Shown one piece after another: positions 16,498 through 24,853 of a stretch of DNA of 64,000 bases. A model generated the notes under the pieces. That model made no database searches and was not told the origin of the DNA. It was given only the letters and a program-made list of their open reading frames with translations. The stretch is taken from NCBI GenBank assembly GCA_020859985.1, contig JAJBVD010000062.1:31644-95643 (forward strand). The letters run 5' to 3'. Position numbers and translations under genes: made by a program. Every line of letters starts with the position of its first letter. Position 1 is the first letter of the stretch. Source of the DNA: Clostridiales bacterium (GTDB lineage: Bacteria; Bacillota; Clostridia; Lachnospirales; Lachnospiraceae).

Positions 16498-17046
16498 TCA
16501 GCCGGCATTCCCTGAATATCCCTGAGCAAGTTCTCCCTCTTCGGAAAAAGAACCTTTCTGGCAGTTCATCAAATTCATCTCGTTGATCTCTGCAACGGAT
16601 ACATAAGAAAGCACCTGCAGGAGAGAATTATGCTCCGGATGCTTTATATAATTCCGTGGATTGATGACCACCGCGAAGCCGGCGTTGCGCTTATTGTATA
16701 GGACAGCCATAATGGAATGAATCCCTATCTGTTCCATGCGCAGGGATTCCTTTGAGCCTTCCTTCAGAAGTCGTGATACATCCGTGTAAGGAATGGCCAG
16801 ATTATCCTTTGATACCATGCGAACCGCTGTCAGAATTTCAGGATACTCATTCAGATCCATCGGTGCGGTACCGCAGACAGGAAGGAAACCTTCTCTGTGA
16901 GTCTCAAACTCCGGTTTCGCAGTCATCAGATCCGGGTCAACACTGGTCACCAGAGCGCTGTCCGCATCGTAAAAATCCATTGTCGTTGCCAGAGTATCTG
17001 TAATGATTTCCTGAAACTTGTAGCCGCCGCGCAGTCTCGCCTCCAA
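16498..17046 (-). pseudogene. GAF-domain fragment of a signalling protein
   Basis: The 182-residue frame resembles N-terminal GAF regions of clostridial diguanylate-cyclase-type proteins: GYKFQEIITDTLATTMDFYD, a middle NLAIPYTDVSRLLKEGSKES, then FAVVINPRNYIKHPEH and a helix with AEINEMNLMN. No output domain follows. The frame stays open upstream into the 3' end of the phosphatase gene without an ATG, so the true start seems lost and only a TTG at 17046 remains. It is probably a truncated, inactive remnant within the island. Confidence 0.55.
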
Positions 17047-17081
17047 TGCCGTAACCGTGTGCTCGTCATCAACGCAGTATT

Positions 17082-17615
17082 TTACCAGGTATAGGTTTTT
17101 ACTTCGCAGTTCCCGATGCCGAAGGCAGCAAATTCCTCATTAGTCATATCATAAAAATAAGACTGCACCACACGGGAAATACCGTTATGCGCCACCAGCA
17201 GATAAGTTCTGTTCTCCGCTCGGATATCATCAATCAGGTTATATACCCGCTGACACAGCTGCATCATCGTCTCCCCGCCATCATAATGATCCAGAAAGTG
17301 CGTCTTCGCGATCTGAAATTCCTTGCCGTCTCTGGGCGTGGATTCATATCGGCCGAAATTCTGCTCCTTCAGACGCGGTTCCATCCGCATGGGAATACCG
17401 GTTTCTTCCGAAATATGACGGGCCGTTTCTGAAGCCCGTACCAATGGTGAATATAGTATCTCGTCAACGGGAAGTCTTTCTGCAGCAAGGCGTCTGCCAA
17501 GCTCAATGGCCTGTGTATGACCAAGCTCCGTCAGTGCGATGTCCGTGGCACCACAGATTTTATTCTCGACATTCCAGACTGTCTGTCCATGTCTGGTGAA
17601 ATAGAGTGCACCCAA
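17082..17615 (-). CDS. Histidine phosphatase family protein (phosphoglycerate mutase-like)
   Basis: The 177-residue cytosolic protein has the catalytic phosphohistidine motif FTRHGQTVWN near residue 8, the acid residue region LYSPLVRASETA near residue 58 and the second histidine in LLVAHNGISRVV near residue 142. Length fits the small-molecule phosphatase branch rather than true cofactor-dependent phosphoglycerate mutase. The start is TTG with GGAGG nine bases upstream. It is the last intact gene of a minus-strand run that begins with the nitroreductase. The substrate is unknown. Confidence 0.88.
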   Translation of the reverse strand: MGALYFTRHGQTVWNVENKICGATDIALTELGHTQAIELGRRLAAERLPVDEILYSPLVRASETARHISEETGIPMRMEPRLKEQNFGRYESTPRDGKEFQIAKTHFLDHYDGGETMMQLCQRVYNLIDDIRAENRTYLLVAHNGISRVVQSYFYDMTNEEFAAFGIGNCEVKTYTW

Positions 17616-17650
17616 TTATGTCTCCTCCTCATATAATCGCGGATCAATCA

Positions 17651-18241
17651 CTATAGCATTCCAAAGAGGCTTTGCTGCTCGTATTCCTGCGTCCGTTGTA
17701 ATGACACAGGTATTTTCTGCAAAAAAACCTGTGTCTGTTCACCGTCACAAATCCAGTCCTCTACATTCTCTTCCTCCAGGATCAGGGGCATCCGGTCATG
17801 TACCGGCAGTACAGACGGATTTGCCTGCGTGGTCAATATTACAAACCGAACCTCATCCTGTACCATATTAAAAAATCCGGCCATGTACAGCGTAGAACCA
17901 CTCTCACGCAGGAAAGTGACTTTATTCTTAGATGCATCCCTTTCGTAAAAATGCCGCGCCGGTATCACACAACGCCGGTGAAGAACGCTCTCACTGAAAG
18001 TTTTCTTCTGCAGAGCAGTTTCAGCCCGCGCATTTATGAATAAGCCTTTTCCACTGTATTGCAGAAAGCCCCATTTCATTTCATCAAGCTGCAGCCTTGC
18101 GTTTCTTTTCATTATAACCGGAGCTGTTTCACCCGGATGTACATCCCCTGCAGTCCATTTCAATCCGAAGCTTTTTCTGTCCGCAAGCAGGCCGGAGACT
18201 TCATCCAGAGTGTCATCATCAATATAATATCTGCTGCACAT
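17651..18241 (-). CDS. SOS response-associated peptidase family protein (HMCES/YedK-like)
   Basis: Family members crosslink to abasic sites in single-stranded DNA through Cys2 and shield them. The start at 18241 is chosen so that the mature protein begins MCSRYY, placing the catalytic cysteine at position 2, with AGGAGG upstream. Other family residues are visible: FINARAET near residue 73, the glutamate in CVIPARHFYE near residue 98 and the histidine in VHDRMPLIL near residue 157. Length of about 196 residues is slightly short but complete. It lies in the proposed island among other accessory genes. Confidence 0.9.
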   Translation of the reverse strand: MCSRYYIDDDTLDEVSGLLADRKSFGLKWTAGDVHPGETAPVIMKRNARLQLDEMKWGFLQYSGKGLFINARAETALQKKTFSESVLHRRCVIPARHFYERDASKNKVTFLRESGSTLYMAGFFNMVQDEVRFVILTTQANPSVLPVHDRMPLILEEENVEDWICDGEQTQVFLQKIPVSLQRTQEYEQQSLFGML

Positions 18242-18265
18242 ATGCACACACCTCCTGCATGAATT

Positions 18266-18649
18266 CTATAAAATTGCCCGCACAATCAGCCGGATAATCA
18301 ATAACCAGATCAGAATGACAGGAAGAGCGTAGTACCATTTCTTCGGTCTGCCGTCTGCCCATATACCTTCGGATTCTTTCCGGTAGCGCTCCAAGACATC
18401 ATGGGGAATGCACTTTACTGTAAGTGCAACCAGTGCTGGCAGGAGGATGATGTCGTCCAGATAGCCCAGTACAGGGATAAAATCGGGGATCAGATCGACC
18501 GGAGAAAGTGCATATGCCACGGTAAGACCAGCAAACAGCTTGGCGAGCACAGGAGTATTTTCATCCTTCAGTGCCAGGGAAACTGCGGGGACATCCGATT
18601 TTAGCCTTCTCGCCCGTTCTTTCCATTTGCTTGTAGACCTTTGTTCCAT
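18266..18649 (-). CDS. DUF1232 (YkvA-like) membrane protein
   Basis: The product of about 127 residues has the DUF1232 signature ALSPVDLIPDFIPVLGYLDD near residue 48. A hydrophobic segment follows it, and a strongly hydrophobic C-terminal helix (LPVILIWLLIIRLIVRAI) suggests a membrane tail. The ATG at 18649 is preferred because GGGGAG lies nine bases upstream; the ATG at 18658 overlaps that site. The function of the family is unknown. It is next to the HMCES-like gene in the same direction with only 24 bases between them. Confidence 0.85.
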   Translation of the reverse strand: MEQRSTSKWKERARRLKSDVPAVSLALKDENTPVLAKLFAGLTVAYALSPVDLIPDFIPVLGYLDDIILLPALVALTVKCIPHDVLERYRKESEGIWADGRPKKWYYALPVILIWLLIIRLIVRAIL

Positions 18650-18664
18650 GATGACCATCTCCCC

Positions 18665-18847
18665 TCAAAACATGTTTCTGGTCTCTTCGTACATCCAGAC
18701 CGCTATTTTGTCCTTTTGTTTTTGCTTCAGCTGGGAATACTTTTTGTTCGTCTGAAGTAGCTTCCCGTCTACCATTTCGTGATTTTTCATTTGCGTCACC
18801 ATTTGTATTTGATATTCGCGGCCATCCAAAATCAGGTCATCTGACAA
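18665..18847 (-). CDS. Small charged protein, unrecognised
   Basis: A 60-residue frame (MSDDLILDGREYQIQMVTQM at the start) rich in Lys, Gln and Asp. Its start overlaps the end of the nitroreductase gene by 11 bases, which fits translational coupling. I do not recognise a family. The even spread of charged residues and its fit in the gap support real coding, but it could be a chance frame. Confidence 0.45.
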   Translation of the reverse strand: MSDDLILDGREYQIQMVTQMKNHEMVDGKLLQTNKKYSQLKQKQKDKIAVWMYEETRNMF

Positions 18848-19418
18848 AATCCACCTGCATTCCGGTTCTTGGTTTTACAGGCTGTTTTTCATCATAATTT
18901 CCCAGTGCCAGCGCGCCGCATATCGTTTCCTCGGCCTTGATTCCCAACGGCTCCATAAATTCACGAATGGATGGATTTTCATCCAGCCAGTGCAGCTGAT
19001 TGATCCAGCAGGAGCCGACGCCCAGGCTTTCTGCTTCCAGCATCATATTCTGCAGTGCGCAGGCTGAGTCCGCGACCGCATTCGGATATCCTTTCCGGTT
19101 TGCAACCACGACCAGAATCGGTGCATGGTAATCAAACGCATAATTCCCGCGCCTGGACAGTTTAATGGAATTCTGGATGCTGGCGTACTGATCATCGGAA
19201 AGCTCCATCTGTAAAAAAGCTTCCTGAACCAGTCCCCGCAGGTTCTCCCTGATTTCCTCGTTCGTAATCACAACAAAATGCACCGTCTGGCAGTTGCCTC
19301 CGGTCGGAGCATAACGCCCGGCCTCCAGAATATCAGTCAGTTGTTCCTCCGTGACCGGTTTGTCATTATATTTCCGTGTGGAACGGCGTTCCATAATCGT
19401 CTGCAGTATCTCGTTCAT
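18837..19418 (-). CDS. Nitroreductase family protein
   Basis: A 193-residue FMN-dependent oxidoreductase. Family features are the N-terminal RRSTRKYNDKPVTEEQL near residue 11, the FMN-contact region GRYAPTGGNCQTVHFVV near residue 35 and the C-terminal GLGSCWINQLHW-like stretch near residue 128. The physiological substrate (quinone, nitro compound or flavin) cannot be told. GGAGG lies before the ATG. It probably heads a small operon with the following 60-residue gene, DUF1232, HMCES-like and phosphatase genes. Confidence 0.92.
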   Translation of the reverse strand: MNEILQTIMERRSTRKYNDKPVTEEQLTDILEAGRYAPTGGNCQTVHFVVITNEEIRENLRGLVQEAFLQMELSDDQYASIQNSIKLSRRGNYAFDYHAPILVVVANRKGYPNAVADSACALQNMMLEAESLGVGSCWINQLHWLDENPSIREFMEPLGIKAEETICGALALGNYDEKQPVKPRTGMQVDFVR

Positions 19419-19453
19419 TCTGATTTTCCTCCAGTCAAATTCTGAAAAGATGG

Positions 19454-19795
19454 TTAATTATCCATAAAAGCCTCGTATTCCTCTATTCGGTCGATCCAGT
19501 TCAGGTCATCCTTCTTCTTTTTCTCTTTCTTTTTCGGAGTGCCAGTAACTTCCAGTATTTTCTCTTCGCTGAACGGAAATGACTTTACTGTTATTTTCAG
19601 CCAGGGCTTCCCGTCCTTGCCCTGATCCAGTCCCTGAGAAATCGAAACGTTATTATATTGACCTAAAAGCAGGACAGCAATCCGTTCGATATCATTTGCA
19701 TCAACGGTATCCCGGCCAAATACATGTTTATGTACATACGGTGAGATTTCTTTCTGCACCTTGCTCATTGTAGTTTTTACTCTTCTGACAGTCAT
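19454..19795 (-). CDS. Hypothetical 113-residue protein
   Basis: I take the ATG at 19795 with GAGGGG six bases upstream; the longer open frame to 20278 is only an out-of-frame shadow of the membrane protein gene. The protein reads MTVRRVKTTMSKVQKEISPY and has a lysine-rich patch (PKKKEKKKKDD) near residue 90 before an acidic C-terminus. No known family is recognised. It is 38 bases downstream of the membrane protein gene on the same strand and may be cotranscribed with it. Confidence 0.65.
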   Translation of the reverse strand: MTVRRVKTTMSKVQKEISPYVHKHVFGRDTVDANDIERIAVLLLGQYNNVSISQGLDQGKDGKPWLKITVKSFPFSEEKILEVTGTPKKKEKKKKDDLNWIDRIEEYEAFMDN

Positions 19796-19833
19796 ATAAC
19801 GCCCCTCATTCCGAAGTGTTTTTTGGTAAGAAG

Positions 19834-20415
19834 TCAGTTGTGGGAGAGCACTGCCCCGGCCGTGACCACAGCCATCATGCCAGCAACCAGAAGCAACGGT
19901 ATCATGCCGTCTACATAGCCCTTTACCTTGTCCAGACCATAATAGAGCAGATAACAGATTATGCTGACAACAGCGAAGATCAATGTTATGACAAGAAGTA
20001 AGATCACTGTTGATTGCATAAACTGTCCCTGCACAAACAAAGCATTCAGTTCCAGAAACATCAAAGCAGTCCAGCCGACAATGAGAAACAGTTCCGTCGT
20101 CACCTGCCGCTTTAAAAAGACGCTGGTTCCTATCATCAAGATGATATAAACGACTATGCCGCCAATCAGCACCATATTTCTCGGGAACAACAGCGCACTG
20201 CTCTCCACAGCGCCGCTGCCCTGAACAATCTGAATCACCGCAGCCACGCCAAACAGCAGAGCCGGAATCAGAAGCCAACCACTGCGCAGACCCTTTACTG
20301 CGCCTTGCGGTTTAAAGGCGATCAGCCACCATGCCAGGTAAAAGACACAGCAGCCAATCATCAGCAGATTTCCCGTCAGCATCTGACGGGTCTGCGCATC
20401 AAAATCTGAAAACAT
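19834..20415 (-). CDS. Integral membrane protein, about six helices
   Basis: A 193-residue hydrophobic protein with transmembrane segments near residues 15-35, 45-62, 78-98, 105-125, 132-155 and 170-190. The first reads LLMIGCCVFYLAWWLIAF. No soluble domain or catalytic motif is seen. GGAGG precedes the ATG. The family is not recognised and function cannot be assigned. It forms a likely two-gene unit with the 113-residue protein downstream. Confidence 0.75.
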   Translation of the reverse strand: MFSDFDAQTRQMLTGNLLMIGCCVFYLAWWLIAFKPQGAVKGLRSGWLLIPALLFGVAAVIQIVQGSGAVESSALLFPRNMVLIGGIVVYIILMIGTSVFLKRQVTTELFLIVGWTALMFLELNALFVQGQFMQSTVILLLVITLIFAVVSIICYLLYYGLDKVKGYVDGMIPLLLVAGMMAVVTAGAVLSHN

Positions 20416-20577
20416 CAGGTCTCCTCCCCGAAAAAATCATGCATTTACGAACGCCTTTAGAATATCATAAAAATCTATCCTTATCAATGCCACAGTCATA
20501 CACCATCGTACAAAATTTAGAAACGCGACAAAGATCGCTAGTTTTCACCCTCGTTGTTGTAATTTTGACAAAATGAG

Positions 20578-20606
20578 TTGATAATGCAACATGACAGTGG
20601 TATAAT
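20578..20606 (+). promoter_or_regulatory. Promoter of the XRE regulator gene
   Basis: TTGATA (20578-20583) and a perfect TATAAT (20601-20606) are spaced by 17 bases, about 45 bases before the start codon. Confidence 0.75.
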
Positions 20607-20651
20607 TTGTGGCAAGTTCGATTACTTAAAATCGGCGTAAGGAGTGTCATC

Positions 20652-20894
20652 ATGAAAGTCAGTTACAAAAAATTATGGGTTATGTTAGCAGAGCGTGAAA
20701 TGAGCAAAGCAGAATTAAGAAAACAAGCTGGATTATCCTCTGCAACATTTACAAAACTACGTAAGAATCAGGAAGTTACATTGTCCGTTATCCTCAAGAT
20801 TGCAGATGTGTTAGACTGCAATGCTGGAGACATGATGGATTTTATCAAAGATGAGGCCACTCAAGAGTCTTCTTTTACTGACACAGAGGCCTGA
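20652..20894 (+). CDS. XRE/Cro-type helix-turn-helix regulator
   Basis: An 80-residue DNA-binding protein with the HTH core SKAELRKQAGLSSATFTKLR near residue 18 and the typical C-terminal VILKIADVLDCNAGDMMDF. Size and motif match small Cro-like regulators often found before restriction-modification or mobile-element genes. AAGGAG precedes the ATG. A second start (ATG at 20976 with GAGGTG upstream) follows 80 bases later but runs out after about 20 codons, so the partner gene it once controlled appears deleted. Confidence 0.9.
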   Translation: MKVSYKKLWVMLAEREMSKAELRKQAGLSSATFTKLRKNQEVTLSVILKIADVLDCNAGDMMDFIKDEATQESSFTDTEA

Positions 20895-20975
20895 GTCCTT
20901 TTTATGAAATACAAAAGACTCGATTATAGTAGGGTGATTAAATATACTCCCCCGCATTTTATGAGGTGACATACA

Positions 20976-20993
20976 ATGGGAAAACTTATTGGC
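20976..20993 (+). pseudogene. 5' stub of a gene lost by deletion
   Basis: A good ribosome binding site (GAGGTG) and ATG begin MGKLIGSG, but the sequence then enters the 3' end of the antisense SIMPL remnant and stops. Both genes seem cut at the same point near 20993, which marks a recombination scar. Confidence 0.45.
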
Positions 20994-21464
20994 TCAGGCT
21001 TCGCACAGGATTTCTGCTTTGCGCCGCGCGTTCAAAGCTGCTGACCGGAGCATTTCTTCATTCACTGCAGATGCGTCCTTTACTGTAAATCGGATGGGCA
21101 GATCCGGATTTGACAGACAACCGGCAATCGCAGAGAGTGCCTGTGATAATCTCCACATCTCAAAATCAAATTCCAGCTTCAGGTTGTGATCTACCACATA
21201 GCCGTTGAAGACTCGATTGTAATTTCCATTCCGGTCTTTAACATTCTGATAATCCGTATGGACATTGAAGTTTGCCGTTTTCAGATCGCTTTTCTCAAAC
21301 CCAATCGCGCAGAGCGTTTCTGTCAGATGCTGAATGTGTTGACCGGCCAAATCCATCGCCCGGTCATAATTATTGTCCCGCGTATGCAATGACATGGAAA
21401 TCACGACCTAATCCGGTCTTGCTGATGCTTTTCCAATTTCTTTGACTGTTATAACTCTTGCCAT
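20994..21464 (-). pseudogene. SIMPL-domain (DUF541) gene with nonsense codon and 3' truncation
   Basis: The frame begins at 21464 (MARVITVKEIGKASARPD) with GGAGG upstream. It meets an in-frame TAG at 21408-21410 and then continues as VVISMSLHTRDNNYDRAMDL through RFTVKDASAVNEEMLRSAAL to ARRKAEILCEA at 20994. Intact SIMPL proteins are longer and pass this point. Thus there are two lesions, a stop at codon 19 and loss of the last part. The rest of the frame is intact, which suggests recent decay. Confidence 0.8.
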
Positions 21465-22289
21465 TTATTTTTTCTCCTCCACATTGCCGCCTCTGCCCAG
21501 CGTCTCATCAAACCAGTCTAATACGTTCAGCATATCTCCTGGGATACGCGTTCTGCATTCTGCCATGAGCAGCGCCGGTATTCCGTAAAAAGCTTCCGCC
21601 ATGCTCCCGGCGATGGCAGTCAGGGTATCGCAGTCGCCGCCGAGGGAAACCGCTGTACGGGTCACATCTTCAAAATCATTTCCTTCCAGAAAAGCGGTGA
21701 TAGCCTCCGGTACTGTCTCCTGGCAGCTTTCCACATGATGATACTGAGGACGTATCTCGTCACAGGTTCTGCTCAGATCGTATCCGAATTCCTCTGCCAC
21801 ATATTTTCTGATCTGTTCCTTGCTGCTTCCCGTCCGTGCCAGGAAAATAACAGCAGCAACAGACTCCGCTCCTTTAATCCCCTCCGGATGGTTGTGCGTT
21901 ACATCCGCGGTCGCCCTGGCGACTTCTCTGGTCCGTTCCAGCGTATCACACAGCCATCCTGTAGCCGATACGCGCATCGCGGAACCATTCCCGTAGCTTC
22001 CATACGGCGCAGGATTTTTCTGCGTCAGCCAGACACGGAACCGGCCGCCATATCCGGCATGAGGATATTTTCGTCCCCATTTCCGCATGGATTCGCTCAC
22101 AAGCTTCCTGATTCGGTCAACAGGCGCATCTTTTCCTGCATTTAGCAGAGCTTCAGCCACTGCGATTGTCATCACGCTGTCATCTGTAAATTCTGCTTCT
22201 TTTCCGAACAGTTCAAATTCCTTTGTTTTATTTCCTCTGTCAAACTCATACGGGCTTCCGATGATATCTCCCAAAATCGCTCCATACAT
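21465..22289 (-). CDS. ADP-ribosylglycohydrolase family protein
   Basis: A 274-residue cytosolic hydrolase of the ARH/DraG family, which removes ADP-ribose from proteins or small molecules. Magnesium-binding motifs are present: GAILGDIIGSPYEF at the N-terminus, FTDDSVMTIAV near residue 34 and GGDCDTLTAIAGSMAEA near residue 222. The ATG at 22289 has GGGAGG upstream; the open frame beyond it passes through a strong hairpin region and is not coding. It is the neighbour of a macrodomain gene, so both may act on ADP-ribose adducts. Confidence 0.93.
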   Translation of the reverse strand: MYGAILGDIIGSPYEFDRGNKTKEFELFGKEAEFTDDSVMTIAVAEALLNAGKDAPVDRIRKLVSESMRKWGRKYPHAGYGGRFRVWLTQKNPAPYGSYGNGSAMRVSATGWLCDTLERTREVARATADVTHNHPEGIKGAESVAAVIFLARTGSSKEQIRKYVAEEFGYDLSRTCDEIRPQYHHVESCQETVPEAITAFLEGNDFEDVTRTAVSLGGDCDTLTAIAGSMAEAFYGIPALLMAECRTRIPGDMLNVLDWFDETLGRGGNVEEKK

Positions 22290-22323
22290 TTCGTTGTACC
22301 TCCCTGTCCCTTTTGATGCGCAG

Positions 22324-22404
22324 AGCTGCGTAAGGAAGTCTTTCCGGCTAAAGCCGGACGCAGCTCGCGCGAGCGAGCAGGAGCCGGCAAGCCGTCTCCT
22401 GCTC
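22324..22404. other. Two strong hairpins between the macrodomain and ADP-ribosylglycohydrolase genes
   Basis: Hairpin one has arms AGCTGCGT (22324-22331) and ACGCAGCT (22358-22365) with an inner CCGGCTAAAGCCGG. Hairpin two has perfect arms GAGCAGGAG (22375-22383) and CTCCTGCTC (22396-22404). Neither has a T-run, so mRNA processing or a small repeat element is as likely as termination. Confidence 0.6.
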
Positions 22405-22485
22405 GATATATTCAGTTTATCAGAAAGCAAAAAGGAAGCGGTCGTCCGAAAAGCGACAAATCCACTTTCTTCGTTACTTTCTGAA

Positions 22486-23610
22486 TTATTCTCCCAAAAT
22501 GGGCTGTCCATGCTCAAACAGTGCCAGATTGATATTGTAGATATCATACTCCTTTCGGCTGATAAAATATTCGATGATCAGATCAGACTTGCTGCTGGGA
22601 GAAAGCGCCAGTTCTGCGCGTTTCAACAGGTCAACCGTATCGTCGAGATTCAGTTTCAGGGCAATTGCAAGGGCAAGAGCCGTTTTCTTTTTCGGTTTGT
22701 AATTCTCATTGCACCTGATTTTGGAAAACAATTTTCGGTCCATGTTGGCGCGTTTATAAACATCCACATCAGTCAGTCCCCGTTCGTCAATCAGATGAAA
22801 CAGTCTCTGCTGAAAGTTTTCCCCGACATTTCCCAGAGCGTCATCCAAACTCATTTCCGGGGACATTGAGATTGGCGCGGATATTTTCGGAGAATAGAGC
22901 GGTTCGGATTCTGAGCAGGTAATGAACTCCATCATCTCCGGTGCAGATTGATCAGAGTCACTTAAAATCCTGCAGCTTTCTGCAAAGCGCAGGCGTCTGC
23001 TGCGTTCTGTTATTTCTGCAGCATCCGGTTCACCATCATAAGACTGCTCCGGATATAAGTATTCTTCCTTTCGCTGCCGCGCGACATACTTTTCATCAAT
23101 AAAATCATCTACATCCTGGAACAGCTTTCCGGACAGTTCAAATGAGTGCCGGTCGAAGACAACCAGGATCACCTGCATGTCATGCAAAAGCAGAAAACGG
23201 CTGATGACAGAAACGGCAATCTGCAGCGCCCGATCTTTCGGAAATCCATACACGCCCGTCGCGATCAGCGGAAAAGCGATGCTGTCACATTGAAGTTCCA
23301 CAGCTTTGGCAAGGGAATTTTCATAGCAGTCCGAGAGAATATCAAATTCTCCATGTTTTCCGTCTACCCAGGCCGGTCCGACGGTATGGATAATGTATTT
23401 TGCAGGAAGTGCAAAAGCGGAAGTTACCGCCACCTGACCGCGTTCGATCTGTCCGATTTTTTTCCGCTGTGCCAGCAGGAGATCCGCGCCGGCGGCTTTG
23501 TAAATGGCCGCGTCTGTCCCGGCCGCATAGGTTGGATGCGGATTGGCTGTATTTACAATAGCATCTGCTTTTACTTTTGTGATGTCATTTCGGATGATTT
23601 TAAATGGCAC
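22486..23610 (-). CDS. Macrodomain protein with C-terminal helical domain
   Basis: The 374-residue protein starts with a macrodomain (about residues 1-165: IIRNDITKVKADAIVNTANP, PTYAAGTDAAIYKAAG, ATGVYGFPKDRAL), which binds or hydrolyses ADP-ribose or O-acetyl-ADP-ribose. A low-complexity linker follows. The C-terminal 110 residues (RLFHLIDERGLTDVDVYKRA, then KTALALAIALKLNLDDTVDL) look like a helix-turn-helix-like domain seen in clostridial proteins. The start is GTG with GGGAGG upstream. It is next to the ADP-ribosylglycohydrolase, giving a candidate ADP-ribose-handling pair in the island. Confidence 0.9.
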   Translation of the reverse strand: MPFKIIRNDITKVKADAIVNTANPHPTYAAGTDAAIYKAAGADLLLAQRKKIGQIERGQVAVTSAFALPAKYIIHTVGPAWVDGKHGEFDILSDCYENSLAKAVELQCDSIAFPLIATGVYGFPKDRALQIAVSVISRFLLLHDMQVILVVFDRHSFELSGKLFQDVDDFIDEKYVARQRKEEYLYPEQSYDGEPDAAEITERSRRLRFAESCRILSDSDQSAPEMMEFITCSESEPLYSPKISAPISMSPEMSLDDALGNVGENFQQRLFHLIDERGLTDVDVYKRANMDRKLFSKIRCNENYKPKKKTALALAIALKLNLDDTVDLLKRAELALSPSSKSDLIIEYFISRKEYDIYNINLALFEHGQPILGE

Positions 23611-23656
23611 AGGTAATCACCTCCCGGGTTGCGTAAAAGTGTAAATTTCTTCAAGT

Positions 23657-24293
23657 TTAAAACAGGCTCATCTGTCTGTCAATCCAGCTTTTCTGTTTCG
23701 CTTCGTGAATCTGATCATCCGGATGCCCCTCTCCGATCAGGAACGGGGACTCCGGATTATGTGACTTTATATTCTGCCGAACTGCAGCCGCGTTCGCATT
23801 GGCATAACAATAACGGCACAGATGCCCGCAGGTATCGTATGCTCCTATATCATTTCCCAGATAGCAGGCACATTCACTGCAAGCAGATTTGCGTTTAGGT
23901 GCGTCCAGCCTGCGGAAAGATGCGCTCAACCTTTTTATAAATATCAATGAAGCTGATAACACAGGTCTTTGTATATCCGGACAGGTATGCCGCCATCTTT
24001 TCAAAATCGGAGATATGACGTTTCACAGGATAAACATCCGAAATCAGGATCGGGTCATACCTCCAGCCAACGGAATCAACGCCGACGATATCGGAGAGTT
24101 CCCGGAAACTCTCCATCACTCTTTCTTTTTCCGGTACGTTTGGCTCTATATCTTTTCCATATGGCGTAATGGTGACAAACCAGTACTGGCCGTAAGGCGC
24201 AAGCAGATCTATGTACGGAAACATCGGCACGGGATTTTTGGTACAGAAGCCGATCACCAATCGGCGTAAATATCTGATACTTTTTCCATACAA
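23657..24293 (-). pseudogene. DUF1848 gene, frameshifted and internally deleted
   Basis: Two minus-strand frames together match DUF1848. The first (24293-23895) has FCTKNPVPM, YGQYWFVTITPYGKDIEPNV and KTCVISFIDIYKKVERIF. The second (to 23657) has the C-terminal cysteine cluster CSECACYLGNDIGAYDTCGH, then LCRYCYANAN and ends SWIDRQMSLF. The N-terminus is missing, the frames are out of register near 23900-24000, and the middle of the family is absent. It is therefore not functional. It follows the macrodomain gene in the island. Confidence 0.8.
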
Positions 24294-24509
24294 TAAACAT
24301 TTTAACTTTTAATGAAGGAAAGAACGGATGGAATACAAGGCTGCTGTTTTCTCCTGTTTCAGCCAGGTGATCAAAAAAGCACAGTCCTTCTTTGACAAAG
24401 ACGGAGCAATTAAAAAACAGGTTGCATGTGCCGGTAATGTTGATTTTATCTGTATCCTCTCCATACCATCTTGGAAGATCGTTTTTGACAGTCTGTTCGG
24501 AAGCAATTA

Positions 24510-24625
24510 AGAATACAGCACGAAAAACAACCCAGGAAGAGCGGATACGGATCGTAGAGCATTGTATTGCAAACAATAATAATTATGGATTGACACGAAG
24601 CGAGTCCAGCGAAAACTGGAGATAA
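24510..24625 (+). pseudogene. Insertion-sequence transposase fragment (IS3-type OrfA-like)
   Basis: The plus frame reads KNTARKTTQEERIRIVEHCI, then ANNNNYGLT, which resembles the helix-turn-helix start of IS3-family OrfA transposases. It stops soon after, and no downstream transposase is visible. It is the only mobile-element gene trace I can identify inside the proposed island. Confidence 0.5.
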
Positions 24626-24639
24626 TGACACCATTGAAG

Positions 24640-24853
24640 TATTATCAAAAAATGATGTTAGCAGCATAAAAATGCCGCCCTATGACGGGCGGCAATAGCC
24701 GAAGAAACTTTGATATTTAAAATGTCTACTTGACGAGTAGCACACCAAAATAAAGGATTCCCGGGCTTTTAAGCCATTTCTTTTTCGGTCGATTAACTAC
24801 GATAAGAATTACTGCGAATGCAAGAAAACCTCGATTCCACTTCGTTCCATCTC
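24640..24853. other. Gene-free right part of the island
   Basis: It contains a hairpin with arms TGCCGCCC and GGGCGGCA (about 24670-24692). At 24801-24823 there is a copy, in opposite orientation, of the sequence that follows the rpsI stop (GATAAGAATTACTGCGAATG). I see no gene here. Confidence 0.6.

Noticed and set aside
19796-20278. Long N-terminal part of the 113-residue protein
   Set aside because: It overlaps the membrane protein gene on the same strand in another frame, has odd composition, and a good internal start exists.
21408-21410. In-frame TAG in the SIMPL gene as a pyrrolysine codon, given the corrinoid methyltransferases nearby
   Set aside because: SIMPL proteins are not methylamine methyltransferases, the gene is also truncated at its other end, and no pyl genes are seen. 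A nonsense mutation is simpler.
24328-24510. A 60-residue plus-strand gene next to the transposase fragment
   Set aside because: No ribosome binding site, no recognised family and low similarity to any known protein; left unannotated.
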